Positions 49,421 through 57,893 are shown, numbered from the stretch's first letter. The stretch is 64,000 bases of DNA from Sinohyriopsis cumingii (GCA_028554795.2 CM068832.1:84797049-84861048), one strand, 5' to 3'. Made by a program: numbers and translations. Notes: generated from the letters alone by a model not told the origin.

Positions 49421-49729
49421 TTGTCTCTAAAACAACATCTGGCTGAACTTTTAAATCAAGCTTCCACAGCTATTTCTACTAACATACTCAGCCAAATCCA
49501 GGCAATGTTGGCAGACGACCCTGAAGAATTTGAAACTTCCACGCTGGCAGCGGCCCTGTATCATCATCCAGCGGCGATGAAGCTGATGAACCTGCACCAC
49601 CTAAACGGAGTGGAAAAAAGGAAGGCTCTGTCTACCGGAATATGGGACTGGGAAAGGCAATTGATGATATCAAAAAAGCGGGCCACTTCGTCAATGCCAC
49701 AAGACCAGGTGTCCTAATGTGACGTCATC
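49421..49729 (+). pseudogene. Small gene X of the left copy (remnant)
   Basis: Begins with a helix-rich stretch (LAELLNQASTAI, ILSQIQAMLADDPEEF). The right-hand part also shows an acidic then basic segment (GDEADEPAPPKR, GKAIDDIKKAGHFVNATRPG). The helical start loosely resembles the N-termini of the other small genes. No function is recognised. The gene is probably cut on its left by the LINE and is not a single clean frame. Confidence 0.4.
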
Positions 49730-49742
49730 GCTGCCGACCAAT
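49720..49742 (+). promoter_or_regulatory. CRE and CCAAT box, unit 1
   Basis: A perfect palindromic TGACGTCA (49720-49727) is followed 10 bases later by CCAAT (49738-49742) and then GTCACATACTGCT. The same three words recur in the same order in unit 2. CRE and CCAAT are classic RNA polymerase II promoter sites; use here is inferred. Confidence 0.65.
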
Positions 49743-49863
49743 CGTAGCGGGAGTCACATACTGCTTGGTTTGACACCTGGGGCATTTCAATCCAAATAAG
49801 AAACACGAGTGTGTGGTGTGACTATTCCCACTCATGTTTATTAGCCTTTCAGTCAGGTTGTTA

Positions 49864-50024
49864 AGGACTAGTTAGTCCTACACCTGAGTGGCTAAATTAA
49901 AAAGTACTCTTTGAGTACATAAAAGCCTGGGGGATGAGGCTCCTTTTCCTTCCCCCAGGAGTAATTAAAAATCACGCAGTGCGTGAATAAACAAGTGGTA
50001 CATGTTCAAAAGAACGAAAACCAC
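49864..50024 (+). promoter_or_regulatory. Hairpin module 1 (hairpins A-E)
   Basis: Five short hairpins are separated by A/T-rich linkers. A is AGGACT-AGTT-AGTCCT (49864-49879). B is GTACTC-TTT-GAGTAC (49904-49918). C has arms CCTGGGGG / CCCCCAGG (49926-49959). D is TCACGC-AGT-GCGTGA (49972-49986). E is two-storeyed: outer GTGGT/ACCAC and inner GTTC/GAAC around internal loops ACAT and GAAA (49995-50024). TATACT follows at once. No gene follows before hairpins F (AGTCA-TTC-TGACT, 50074-50086) and G (TGTACA-CTC-TGTACA, 50117-50131). Confidence 0.75.
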
Positions 50025-50352
50025 TATACTCCAACTAACTAACTAACAGCCAAGAAGCAACAATCTTAGTATAAGTCATTCTGACTTCGCTGATTGGTAT
50101 TTATTAGCTTATTGTATGTACACTCTGTACACAAAATTCAACTTTATGAACCATTTTTGACCTTTTTAGCTCAATTTATTTGATTAATTGCACAGGTGGC
50201 TTACACATTATTGGTACTTTTATTGTCCATTAAATAAATGGACTAGATTTGGTTAAGTATGGGCTGACGTTTCAGGGCTCTGTGTCCTTTGCGCTTGTTT
50301 CCGGGTACCTCTTCTCCCTTGCCTCTACCGTCTAAACCTGGGTGTCACGATG

Positions 50353-50374
50353 TGACGTCATAGTGGCCACCAAT
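50353..50374 (+). promoter_or_regulatory. CRE and CCAAT box, unit 2
   Basis: TGACGTCA at 50353-50360 and CCAAT at 50370-50374, then GCGTCACATACTGCT, matching unit 1 about 630 bp upstream. Confidence 0.65.
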
Positions 50375-50505
50375 CGCTACTGGCGTCACATACTGCTCTG
50401 GTCAACAACTAGCTCAATGATAACATACTGAAATTCATTTAGTTTTTACATGAGTGCGTGTAGGGTTCATTCCCACCCAGGGACAGTCCTTCATTCAGGT
50501 CGTTA

Positions 50506-50663
50506 GGGACATTTAGTCTCACTACCTTATGGCTAAATTAACAGTGCTACGTGAGCACATAAACCCCAGGGAGATGAGGCTATAATTCCTTCCCCCAGGA
50601 CAATTATCAGTCCGCGGTGCGGTCATTAAACAGAGGCACATGCACAATTGTGCGAACGCCTCT
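50506..50663 (+). promoter_or_regulatory. Hairpin module 2 (hairpins A-E)
   Basis: Same order and spacing as module 1 with changed stems. A is GGGAC-ATTTA-GTCTC. B is GTGCT/AGCAC. C keeps GATGAGGC and CCTTCCCCCAGGA but pairs less well. D is CCGC-GGT-GCGG. E has outer AGAGGC/GCCTCT and inner GCAC/GTGC with internal loops ACAT and GAAC. TATAAT follows directly at 50663. Confidence 0.75.
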
Positions 50664-50811
50664 ATAATTTAAATAATCAATCAAGCCTAGAAGCTGCACT
50701 AAATAACATAAGAAAAGCGCAGAACTATGCTAGTGCAGTTAAAAAAACGGATGGCGGCAAATCTCAGTCAGAAAACTGAGAACTCGACAATGGCTGTTCG
50801 GGGTTCGTATA

Positions 50812-50994
50812 TTGGATCAGTACTATGGCGATGCTTTCCACAAACACTCATTGGATACCCTGACAGAAGCTGCAAATCATCTTACTGCATTACACGGATT
50901 AGAGGAATTCCCTGAACAGCGACGTAAAGAACCACGCAGTTCGGCGGATATAGTGGACGAAGAAGACGACCGATGCTCATTTGGAATGTCCTAA
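50812..50994 (+). CDS. Small gene Y of the left copy (about 60 aa)
   Basis: The 60-codon frame reads MDQYYGDAFHKH, then SLDTLTEAANHLTALHGLEE, then an acidic tail with DIVDEEDDRCSF. The SLDTLTEAANHL helix resembles the KLAKLNEAYVNL start of the neighbouring small genes. It may begin further left (50,727 onward has another frame). It lies between hairpin module 2 and a histone-like stem-loop that directly follows its stop. Function unknown. Confidence 0.45.
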   Translation: MDQYYGDAFHKHSLDTLTEAANHLTALHGLEEFPEQRRKEPRSSADIVDEEDDRCSFGMS

Positions 50995-51010
50995 CGCCCT
51001 TGTAAGGGCT
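50995..51010 (+). terminator. Weak histone-type 3' stem-loop, gene Y
   Basis: CGCCCT-TGTA-AGGGCT: a five-base-pair stem with a four-base loop, preceded by AA and followed by ACTAC. It is a poorer match than the right-hand copies, with no clear downstream purine element. Confidence 0.4.
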
Positions 51011-51038
51011 ACTACTAAACAAATGCCTCTTATTTTAA

Positions 51039-51214
51039 GGGTTTCTACTTTGATTTAGAAACCCGATTTGATTGAACTAACACAATGAATTAGATCCTGT
51101 GTTGACCGTTCAAAATTATACCATTTTATACAAATAATATTGACAGAAATTTATAATAGTCAGTCTGACTACATTTAAATTAGATTTTAAAAAAAAACAT
51201 GTACGCTTAGTACA
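51039..51214 (+). promoter_or_regulatory. Hairpins H, F and G between genes Y and Z1
   Basis: H has a perfect nine-pair stem GGGTTTCTA/TAGAAACCC (51039-51064 with its loop). F is AGTCA-GTC-TGACT (51158-51170). G is TGTAC-GCTTA-GTACA (51200-51214). F and G repeat hairpins found at 50074-50131 with altered loops. Confidence 0.65.
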
Positions 51215-51445
51215 TTCAATTTGAAGCTTAGGACATTAGCAAAATTTAAGACTTATATAAACGTGACTATAATTACGATTGTGGCTAACATAAAATTGGC
51301 AATAGGCACTTCCGAAAAATTTCAACTGGGATAATTTTGACTTAGAGTAGGGCTTTGGTGTTTAAGTATGTTCTTGTGGGCTGTGCTTGATTCCTCTTTG
51401 GTCCCTTCCCTCCCTTGCACGCTCGGACACGTTACCAATTGAAAA

Positions 51446-51567
51446 GTGCAACATTAGCGCATAAAAGCGGGACTGTAGTGGCTCTATTCAGGCAGTCCTG
51501 ACCAATTGAAAATCTCGACATTCGAGACATAACTAGTCGCAAAAGCACTAGTATGCGTAAGCGACTA
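51446..51567 (+). promoter_or_regulatory. Hairpin module 3 (hairpins B-E)
   Basis: B is GTGC/GCGC (51446-51460), followed by ATAAAA as in the other modules. C has arms GGACTG/CAGTCC (51470-51498). D is TCTCGA-CAT-TCGAGA (51513-51527). E has outer TAGTCGC/GCGACTA and inner GCA/TGC with internal loops AAAA and GTAA (51534-51567). TATAAT follows (51566-51571). Confidence 0.7.
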
Positions 51568-51594
51568 TAATTCTTATTCAGTTCAGATCAGTCT
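51566..51594 (+). promoter_or_regulatory. TATA and initiator-like core promoter of gene Z1 (left)
   Basis: TATAAT (51566-51571) and, about 24 bases on, ATCAGTCT with A at 51590, matching the metazoan TCAGT initiator. The 5' leader CAGTCTGGCCATCCATTG is also found before the right-hand homologue at 59426. Confidence 0.55.
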
Positions 51595-51621
51595 GGCCAT
51601 CCATTGTTGACTCGCCAACCT

Positions 51622-51950
51622 ATGAAGATGTCTTCTAATTAAGCAAAGCTGAACGAAGCCCACGTCCATTTGCATCATGTTAGGCAAAACCTGATACCCA
51701 AGTCTGAAGAAACAGAGAATGTCAGGATGTTAAAAGTGGCCCAAAAACTGATACAAAGTTGTTTAAAGTTCAAGAAGGAATAAGACGAATGAACCGAGAA
51801 GTACAGATTTTAGAAAAAGCAGAGAGAACAGCAGCATCATCAGCAACAGCAGGAGCCAAACAGAAGTTCTGTGAAAGAGTTCTCCTTCTCCTTCCGAAGA
51901 AGCAGATCCTAACCTGTGGGAAAGCGTGCAGTCAGACGGGGACGTAATGA
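51622..51950 (+). pseudogene. Small gene Z1, left copy (homologue of 59058-59426)
   Basis: From the ATGAAGATG near 51622, the DNA aligns base by base with the minus-strand gene starting at 59426: AAGCTGAACGAAGCCCACGT, CTGATACCCAAG, GAGAATGTCAGGATGTTAAA. The copy is decayed. Its protein is the small helical, charged protein described at 59058-59426. Confidence 0.65.
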
Positions 51951-52123
51951 CTATACCACCCTCAACAAAACAGCCCCTTGTCTGTCTTTGCTTGTTAGTA
52001 GGTTAAGAAATAGAAGTGTGCTTACAAACACTTCGTTTTCTTTCTTGTAAGATAGTCTCTGTTTTATATATGTAGGAGTGATAATAAAATATGTTTGTAG
52101 GTGAAAAAAGGGAACGTGAGTGT

Positions 52124-52245
52124 TTCTTTTAGGTCCGCGCATTCTATGTGATTGATGGTGGAGTGGGTATTGTTAGTTTTTGTGTAAGGGGGATGTATTC
52201 CTTACGTCCGTGCTTCAGACATATAATGCGGAGCGTTCGTCAGTC
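52124..52245 (+). promoter_or_regulatory. Shared upstream motif and core promoter of gene Z2 (left)
   Basis: GTTTCTTTTAGGTCCGCGC (from 52127) and GGGGGATGTATTCCTTACGT (52188-52207) match the motif before every right-hand small gene. TATAAT (52222-52227) and TCAGTCT (A at 52242) follow. Confidence 0.6.
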
Positions 52246-52270
52246 TGGCAACCCAGCGTTCACTCGTTAA

Positions 52271-52795
52271 CATGAGTAGAATCACCAAAATTGCTTGAAC
52301 TCCAAATGCACCTGGAGTATGCCAGTAGCCTTCTGGACCAACTCGCCATGGAGGCTATTGCAGAGGAAGCTAGGATTAAAGGAGAAGAGGAGGAGAAGAA
52401 AAAAAAAGGAAAGGAAAGAAAAAAATGATCCCGCCACACCCGGTGCTAAGACAGGTCTGTGAAGTCTAGCCCATGGTGAGGACATCTCCACCGACACTAC
52501 CAGCACCACAGCCACTACGAGCACAGAGACCCGTGGTCCCTCAGATAGAGAACTGAGAAGGAGTAGTTTGAAAGACAGCAAGTGCAATCACAACAGCAAC
52601 AGCATCCACGGTTCAGGCATAGGAGAAGACAGAGGGAACAAGTCTTCATTATCTCTCAAACCAAGGAATGATATAGTTAAGCAACTCAACTCCCTCTGCG
52701 CCTTCCAATAATAAATGTCAATTGGGATAATGAATTAAGCCGCCTTTGTGTGCGTGGTGCTCGGCCTGGGAGGTGCCATCATTAACCAGTGTATT
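52271..52795 (+). pseudogene. Small gene Z2, left copy (homologue of 58171-58542)
   Basis: DNA from ATGAGTAGAATCACCAAAAT onward aligns with the right-hand gene: CACCTGGAGTATGCCAG, GAGGCTATTGCAGAGGAAGC, then an E/K/R-rich region, and finally CTGGGAGGTGCCATCATTAA. It is decayed, with several breaks. Confidence 0.65.
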
Positions 52796-52813
52796 TGGAG
52801 TTTTAAAAAACCC

Positions 52814-52829
52814 AGTCCTTCTCAGGGCT
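52814..52829 (+). terminator. Histone-type 3' stem-loop, left copy of gene Z2
   Basis: AGTCCT-TCTC-AGGGCT: six pairs with one G-T wobble. It is preceded by AAAAAACCC and followed by AACC and, ten bases later, the purine element CTAGAAAAGAAAGA (52840-52853). It is the aligned counterpart of 58122-58137. Confidence 0.65.
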
Positions 52830-52869
52830 AACCAGATCCCTAGAAAAGAAAGACTAATCAAGTTGCCAA

Positions 52870-54150
52870 TCATATATTTGGGTACGTATATGTGTTTCTG
52901 TGTTTGTATGTGTGCGCGTGTACATTGTGTGTGTATGTGTATGTGTTTGTGTGCATGTGATTTTGTGCGTGCGCGTACGTGTGTCTGTGTATATATTGGT
53001 CTTTGTTTGTCCCTATAAAACTCCCTTTGTCCCTATCAAATTAATTTCACCTACATACATACCTACAGTAGAGTGTATTCAGGTCAGCCAGTTGCAAAAC
53101 TGTTGCCATTTTTTCCCTAGTGTCTAGTATAATGTCATTGAAACTGGAAATTTTGAGACTATAAATCTAGACTTGGGATTTTAAACAGGTTGTAGTTATA
53201 AATAAATACTAGGGTTTTTAAATAGGAACGTCACACAAGTTGAGGCTATAAATAGATAGTGGGTTTTTCCAAAGGAATTTCTTACCAGTGGTGACTATAA
53301 ATAGATACTAGTGTTTGTCCACACATTATTTTTTGCAGTGTAAGATATAGTCTATTTTGTAAGATTTTATCTCATTCTCTTACATTTTAAGCGAAAACAA
53401 GGCGTTTGGATAGTGAGTATGATATAATGTATGGTATAGTGAGTGTAATGGATAGTATGTTTGTGTTGTAAGGGATAAATATTTTGTGAGATTTCATCTC
53501 CTTCTCTTACATTCTAAACGAACACATAACGATTGAAGTGTGTGTGTGTGTGAATTGGTCTTTGTGTTTTATGTGCGTACGTGTGTTTTGTTGGTCATTG
53601 TGTTTTTGTGCGTCCGCGTACGTGTATGTGTGTGTTTGTATGTTTGTATGTGTGCGCGCGTACGTTTGTGTATGTGTGCGCGCATGCTTTTGTGTGTGTA
53701 TGTATTTGTCTTTGTTTGTACCTATAAAACTCCTTATATTTTCCTATCAAATTCATATCACCTACCTCCTACAGTAGCGCGTATTCAGTTCAGTCTCTTG
53801 CAACATGGTTGCCATTATTCCCTTAGTGTCTAGTACAGTGACGTCAATGAAGCTGGAAATTTTGAGATTATAAATCTAGACATGGGTTTTTTTCCACAGG
53901 TTGTAGCTATACATAGATACTAGGTTAGTTCATAGGACTTTTCTACAAGATAGTATTATAAATAGATAATGGGTTTTTCCAAAGAATTTTCCCACAAGTT
54001 GTAGCTAAAGAAAGGAATTTCCTACCACTGGTGACTCTAAATAAATGCTAGCGTTTTTCCACAATGTCTTTATTTATGGCAGTGTAAGAGTTAGTCTATT
54101 TTGTGAGATTTTATCTCCTTCTCTTACATTTTAAGCTAACAAATAACGAT
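52870..54150. repeat. Tandem duplication, about 710-bp unit, near the left terminus
   Basis: Both units contain a GT-rich stretch, CTATAAAACTCC, TATCAAATT-ATTTCACCTAC, TAGTGTCTAGTA, CTGGAAATTTTGAGA-TATAAATC and TTATCTC-TTCTCTTACATT. Long Cys/Val-rich frames in the GT-rich parts are not genes. A third TGACGTCA lies at 53839-53846. Confidence 0.8.
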
Positions 54151-54162
54151 TGCACAACACCA

Positions 54163-54440
54163 ATATTCCCATGTTCAATTCACCTTGACGCCAATGTGGC
54201 CCATTCAATTTTCCCATGTTAAATTCCCCTTGACGCTACAGTGGCCCACGACACTTATGACTGGATTTTCTATTGACGCTTTGTTTCGGTATGTCTATGT
54301 TTTTTCCTATCAACCCTTTGTCCCTGCAAGTTCATTTCACCCTAAACATAGTTTTATCCCTATAAACCCCATGATGTCACCAATGTTCAATTCCCAATGA
54401 CCTCCAGGTGACATTCCCGTGTTAAATTCCCGTTGTCAAG
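54163..54440. repeat. Terminal repeats of the left copy
   Basis: CCCATGTTCAATTCACCTTG, then ACGCCAATGTGGCCCA, then a second unit (54212-54250), with faded units to 54440. They are the inverse of the array at 56991-57208. Confidence 0.75.
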
Positions 54441-54454
54441 TAAGTGCAAACCAC

Positions 54455-54605
54455 CTCTTTTATCATAGGAGTCTACGTCAGGCTATAAATCTTGAAGCTA
54501 CAGTGCAAACGACAAATTTAACATAGAAGTCTACGTAGGGCTATAAATCTTGAGGTACAGTGCAAACGACCAAATTTAAGATAGAAGTCTACATAGGCTA
54601 TATCA
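54455..54605. repeat. Tandem repeat of about 60-66 bp, three units
   Basis: GAAGTCTACGTAGGGCTATA, AATCTTGAGGTACAGTGCAA and ACGAC-AAATTTAA recur. Confidence 0.85.
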
Positions 54606-54740
54606 TCCCCAAATACTGCTTACATAATACAACATGAAAATATATTCCAATATTTCGTGTAATAACCCCACACAAAAACGAAGAAAATAAAGGAAGCCGG
54701 CATAATAACTGATGGAAATACGAACTAGGAAATATGAATA

Positions 54741-54797
54741 CCCCCCCCCCCCAACTCCGAAATCTTTTCCCAAATTCTTTTTTTTTGGGGGGGTGGG
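54741..54797. repeat. Poly-C run with adjacent T/G runs
   Basis: Twelve C (54741-54752), then TTTTTTTT and a G-rich stretch (54787-54805). A stretch of this kind could form non-B DNA. Confidence 0.9.
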
Positions 54798-55007
54798 GGT
54801 GGGGTGTATACCGAAATAGGGAGGATAGTGATAATTCACGTGACAACCATTATATTTAGAAAAGTTATGAGCCCCATTAAAGCTCTAACTAGCACAATAT
54901 ACTGGAACGGGCTGCGCGGCGTCCGCAAATAAAGCTGATCGTCGAAAAGGATAAAGCAGAATGGAGGCTCATGAAAGGTTAACGAGCCAGTACTTTGTCG
55001 ACCAGTA

Positions 55008-55140
55008 TAAAAAAAGTTCAAGACTCTTTAATGAAGCACGGTGACTTGTTAACAAGACCTGACAGAACGTTATTGAAGATGGATAATTTCAACATATCAT
55101 CCCTGGCATTCAGCCTAACAAACATCGCCATCTCATTCGA
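55008..55140 (+). other. Candidate promoter and first exon in the spacer
   Basis: CAGTATAAAAAAAG (55000s) precedes an ATG at 55079 that opens MDNFNISSLAFSLTNIAISF, followed by CGA|GTAGGTG at 55140/55141, a plausible donor. No homology is recognised; it could be host or viral. Confidence 0.25.
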
Positions 55141-55484
55141 GTAGGTGAATGACTCGGTTTTTATCCTTTAAGACCTTTTTCTTTGATAGAAAAGAAAATC
55201 TTTCTAGCCTGATATTTTTGTTTCAAAACTAAATATTTGTAACCAATAACATGTTGAAATGTACTCCCAAGATTTTCCAAAATTCATTTCGAGAAAGTCG
55301 ATGATGACGAAATTAGACACTTGTAAGGCAAGATGAAGGATAAGACCTGAGATAGTCCGATAAATCAACCCCTCAAACCTATGTTGATAATGATGGACGA
55401 TGTTGGGTGTGATGTCACCTTTTCATTAATATGTGCAATTTTGCTGCATGTAAATCATTCTGGAACAACCCGCGTACACTTTAG

Positions 55485-55671
55485 GCACATACCGGTAATT
55501 GGTAATAGCCATATCAAGCGCGAAATTCAAAATGGCCTCATGACAGATTATTGTGCCATCGCAGGTGGATTTACAAGTCACCAAACATGTAATTTGCTCA
55601 GGAAATATAATATACATGTCACTAAAAGAACCCTTCAGCCGACGGTAGCTGCGCAGCCACGAGAAATACTG
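55485..55671 (+). other. Candidate coding exon in the spacer
   Basis: It lies between a CACTTTAG acceptor-like sequence and CTG|GTAAGTGTG. The open frame reads HIPVIGNSHIKREIQNGLM, then TDYCAIAGGF and TVAAQPREIL. VIGNSHI slightly resembles the first block of SGNH-type hydrolases, but evidence is thin. Confidence 0.35.
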
Positions 55672-55679
55672 GTAAGTGT

Positions 55680-56990
55680 GTAACATGTACACCGATATGT
55701 GCAGCCAAATATGAATGCAGATAATTGCAGCTTTTAAAGAATGTAGTCTGACCATACATCCCCGTTTGTTTGTACCCCCTATCGATTTCAATAATGGAAA
55801 CATTTAATATGATGAAAAGTGCAAGGAACTTAGTCAATTCACTCACTGATTTACAATTTCTAACACCGTGATTGTCTGCGTGTTTCGCGCTTGACGGAAG
55901 TTTTCATAATAATAGACGGACATGCCCGAGATCCATTTCCAGTTCCTGGTCAAGTCCATTTCCAGCAAAACCTATTTGCGATCAAAGATGTACATTCTTA
56001 TGTCGTCTGCTTCCGAATCAAGCAAGGAAAACAATGACAACAACAAATTTGCCTTTCACGTGGATTTAACAAGTGGTTTAATTTCTATGTTCAAATGTTC
56101 AAAGGGATATAATTCCAAACTCTCAACGTTATGGTAATTTACGTAATTAGCCGGCAGTTACCGAATAGGATGAACTACGTCATTATGTTGTCCGATGGAA
56201 ATAAACTAGCCCATAGTGTACGCAATATGGCACCGTGTTACTACGGAAAGTCCGTTAAGCATGAAACGTGCAGGGGAAGCCAGTATTAGTGTCATTCTGG
56301 TCACAGTCAGGTTAGAAATTATAAATCAATAATTAAATTGACTTAGTTCTGTGCACTTTTTATCACACTAAACGTTTTCGTTATTTAAATCGGTAGGGGT
56401 GGACAAACAAACGGGATGTTTAGTCAGAGTATTTGTGATATCAGCCCAGCACTCGAAAATCAATATCATCACGGGTGAAGGGTTGATTTATCGGTCTAAA
56501 TCTGGAAAAAAAAAACAAAAAAAAAAAAAACAAAAAAAAAAAAAAAAAAACGTTTTCCACTACCGGAATCGGGCGTCGAGTCTAAAATATCGAATTTATG
56601 AAACGAGTTGAATAAAGTCCAGCTTTTGCGAACCTTGGCGAGCAAAAACTGGGCATTATTCAACGAGTTTCATAAATTTAATATTAAGTCATTAACCATT
56701 TGAAATTCTTTTTATCACATAGTTTTTCATTCAGTTGAAGTTATTTAGATAGAAGAATTAATAATTTCGTTCATTCTGACAGACGTTGCACCCTTTACCC
56801 TTCATTTGTCGTACGTAAAAGGTAGTCCCAGAACAAGCTGAATCAGTAAAAGAAGATTATGCTTTTTTTACAGACTATAAATCAAAGAACAAGCGTCCAT
56901 CCAAATAAACAGAACATCTTAAAAAGACAAAATCATTTTTCAACACAGTGCGTGTGATGTCACATTGTTTGATACAGTACCAGTAGTGAA
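55680..56990. other. Spacer between the two inverted copies, right part
   Basis: Contains A-runs (56503-56550) and a foldback at 56592-56680. The small frames show no recognised domain. Confidence 0.4.
56592..56680. mobile_element. Short foldback, arms about 37 bp
   Basis: GAATTTATGAAACGAGTTGA on the left pairs with the inverted arm ending CAACGAGTTTCATAAATT on the right. The spacer is only about 15 bp. Confidence 0.7.
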
Positions 56991-57208
56991 GTGGGCCACC
57001 CTAGCGTCAATGGGAATTAGCATTACAGACCCCCCCTGGGCCACTCTAGCGTCAAGGGAAAATTAACATGGAGAAAAATCGTGGGCCACTCTAGCGTCAA
57101 GGGGAATTTATCATGGAGAAAAAACCCTGGGCCAATCTAGCGTCAAGGGGAATTGAATATGGAGAAAAATCGTGGGACTGTCTAGCGTCAAGGGAAATTG
57201 AATATGGG
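56991..57208 (-). repeat. Terminal repeat array of the right copy, 5 units of about 45 bp
   Basis: Units of GGGCCACTCTAGCGTCAAGG then GGAATT-AATATGGAGAAAAA start near 56993, 57038, 57082, 57131 and 57173. The inverted counterpart is at 54163-54250. Confidence 0.85.
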
Positions 57209-57305
57209 ATTTTTTTATTTTTATTTTTAAAAAAAAAATTAAAATTTTTTTTTTAAAAAAAGGGGTAGGCAATTGAAAGTCATTCTCTTTTCGAGAAATA
57301 TGGGT

Positions 57306-57321
57306 GGCCCTGAAAAGGGCC
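57306..57321 (-). terminator. Histone-type 3' stem-loop of gene Z3
   Basis: Minus strand: GGCCCT-TTTC-AGGGCC, six perfect pairs, preceded by AAAAAACCAAA and followed by ACCCA (57301-57305). It lies 27 bases past the stop of the gene at 57348. A purine element CGAAAAGAGAATG (about 57281-57293) follows, in the place of a histone downstream element. Confidence 0.8.
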
Positions 57322-57347
57322 TTTGGTTTTTTCTTCTTCTTCTGCTT

Positions 57348-57737
57348 CTAATTTCTTCTTTTTCTCAACCAACTTCTTATTTTCTCTCCTACACTCTTTC
57401 TCTTCTTTTCTTTCTTATTTTTCTCCTCCTCTTCTTTCTTCTTCTCTTCCTCCTCTTCTTTCTTCCTCTTCTCATTTTCTTCTTCTTTTTCAATTTTTTC
57501 ATTCCATTCTCTTATCCTTATCCTTTCCTCTTCATCCTCCTTCTCCTCCTTTATCTCTTTCATGACACCACTTATTATGTCCTTTACTTTTCTTAAATTG
57601 TTGATCTCCATCTTTACTCGATGGGGACTATAAGAATAGTGGTCTTCATTGAATCTCACTAACATCTGCTCCATCATTCCTAAATTGTCCAAAACGTCTT
57701 GTAATTTTTGCATTTTGTCAAGGTGGTTCGAAGCCAT
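57348..57737 (-). CDS. Small gene Z3: helical, highly charged 129-aa protein
   Basis: Starts at ATG 57737. The N-terminal helix (HLDKMQKLQDVLDNLG) matches the pattern of the other small genes (K-L-x-x-L). The middle has SPHRVKMEINNLRKVKDIIS. The C-terminal half is a long E/K/R-rich coiled coil ending in the basic GEKIRSWLRKRRN. No transmembrane segment and no recognised domain. Upstream lie two copies of the shared motif and a TATAAG; downstream lie a stem-loop and purine element. By position and control it is one of a set of probably early or accessory genes. The last basic residues could bind nucleic acid (inference). Long frames on the opposite strand (57273-57596) are shadows. Confidence 0.65.
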   Translation of the reverse strand: MASNHLDKMQKLQDVLDNLGMMEQMLVRFNEDHYSYSPHRVKMEINNLRKVKDIISGVMKEIKEEKEDEEERIRIREWNEKIEKEEENEKRKKEEEEEKKKEEEEKNKKEKKRKSVGEKIRSWLRKRRN

Positions 57738-57787
57738 CTTCTTTTTTATTCTTTGTAGAATGGTTTGAACGACGAATACTGTCTGTT

Positions 57788-57893
57788 CTTATACGAAAAG
57801 CGCGGACGTGAAGGAAAACATCCCCAAGACATAAAATTGATATTACCTAGATCATGACCAAACAACGCGCGGACGTGAAGGAAAACATCCCCC
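57788..57893 (-). promoter_or_regulatory. Upstream region of gene Z3: two copies of the shared motif, TATA
   Basis: Minus strand: GGGGATGTTTTCCTTCACGT followed by CCGCGC occurs twice (about 57867-57893 and 57800-57826). Between them lies TTTGGTCATGATCTAGGTAA. TATAAG (57788-57793) is downstream. Confidence 0.7.

Larger units (their letters stand above)
49395..54255 (+). mobile_element. Virus-like element, left inverted copy (small-gene array only), fossil
   Basis: This interval is the mirror image of the small-gene end of the element at 57-64 kb. It carries homologues of the genes at 59058-59426 and 58171-58542 in the same relative order, with the same intergenic motifs and terminal CCTTGACGCTA-GTGGCCCA repeats, all on the opposite strand. 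It has extra small genes on the inner side that the right copy lacks. Capsid genes are absent, and the inner side ends at the LINE. It is older and broken several times. Confidence 0.75.

Noticed and set aside
51960-51990. Histone-type stem-loop after left gene Z1 (AAAACAGCCCCTTGTCTG)
   Set aside because: The flank resembles the right-hand copies, but the second arm no longer pairs; at best a decayed remnant.
52746-53833. Cys/Val-rich frames of 75-97 codons
   Set aside because: They lie in GT-rich low-complexity DNA of a tandem duplication.
54598-54846. Frames of about 80 codons around the poly-C/G runs
   Set aside because: Composition-driven; no motif, and both frames cross the same homopolymers.
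56399-56611. Lys-rich 70-codon frame
   Set aside because: It is generated by adenine runs at 56503-56550.
57273-57596. Hydrophobic Phe/Leu/Ser-rich frames on the + strand
   Set aside because: They are the complement of the E/K-rich coding sequence of gene Z3. Similar shadows oppose gene Z2 (58090-58530) and the poly-Q tract of Z1.
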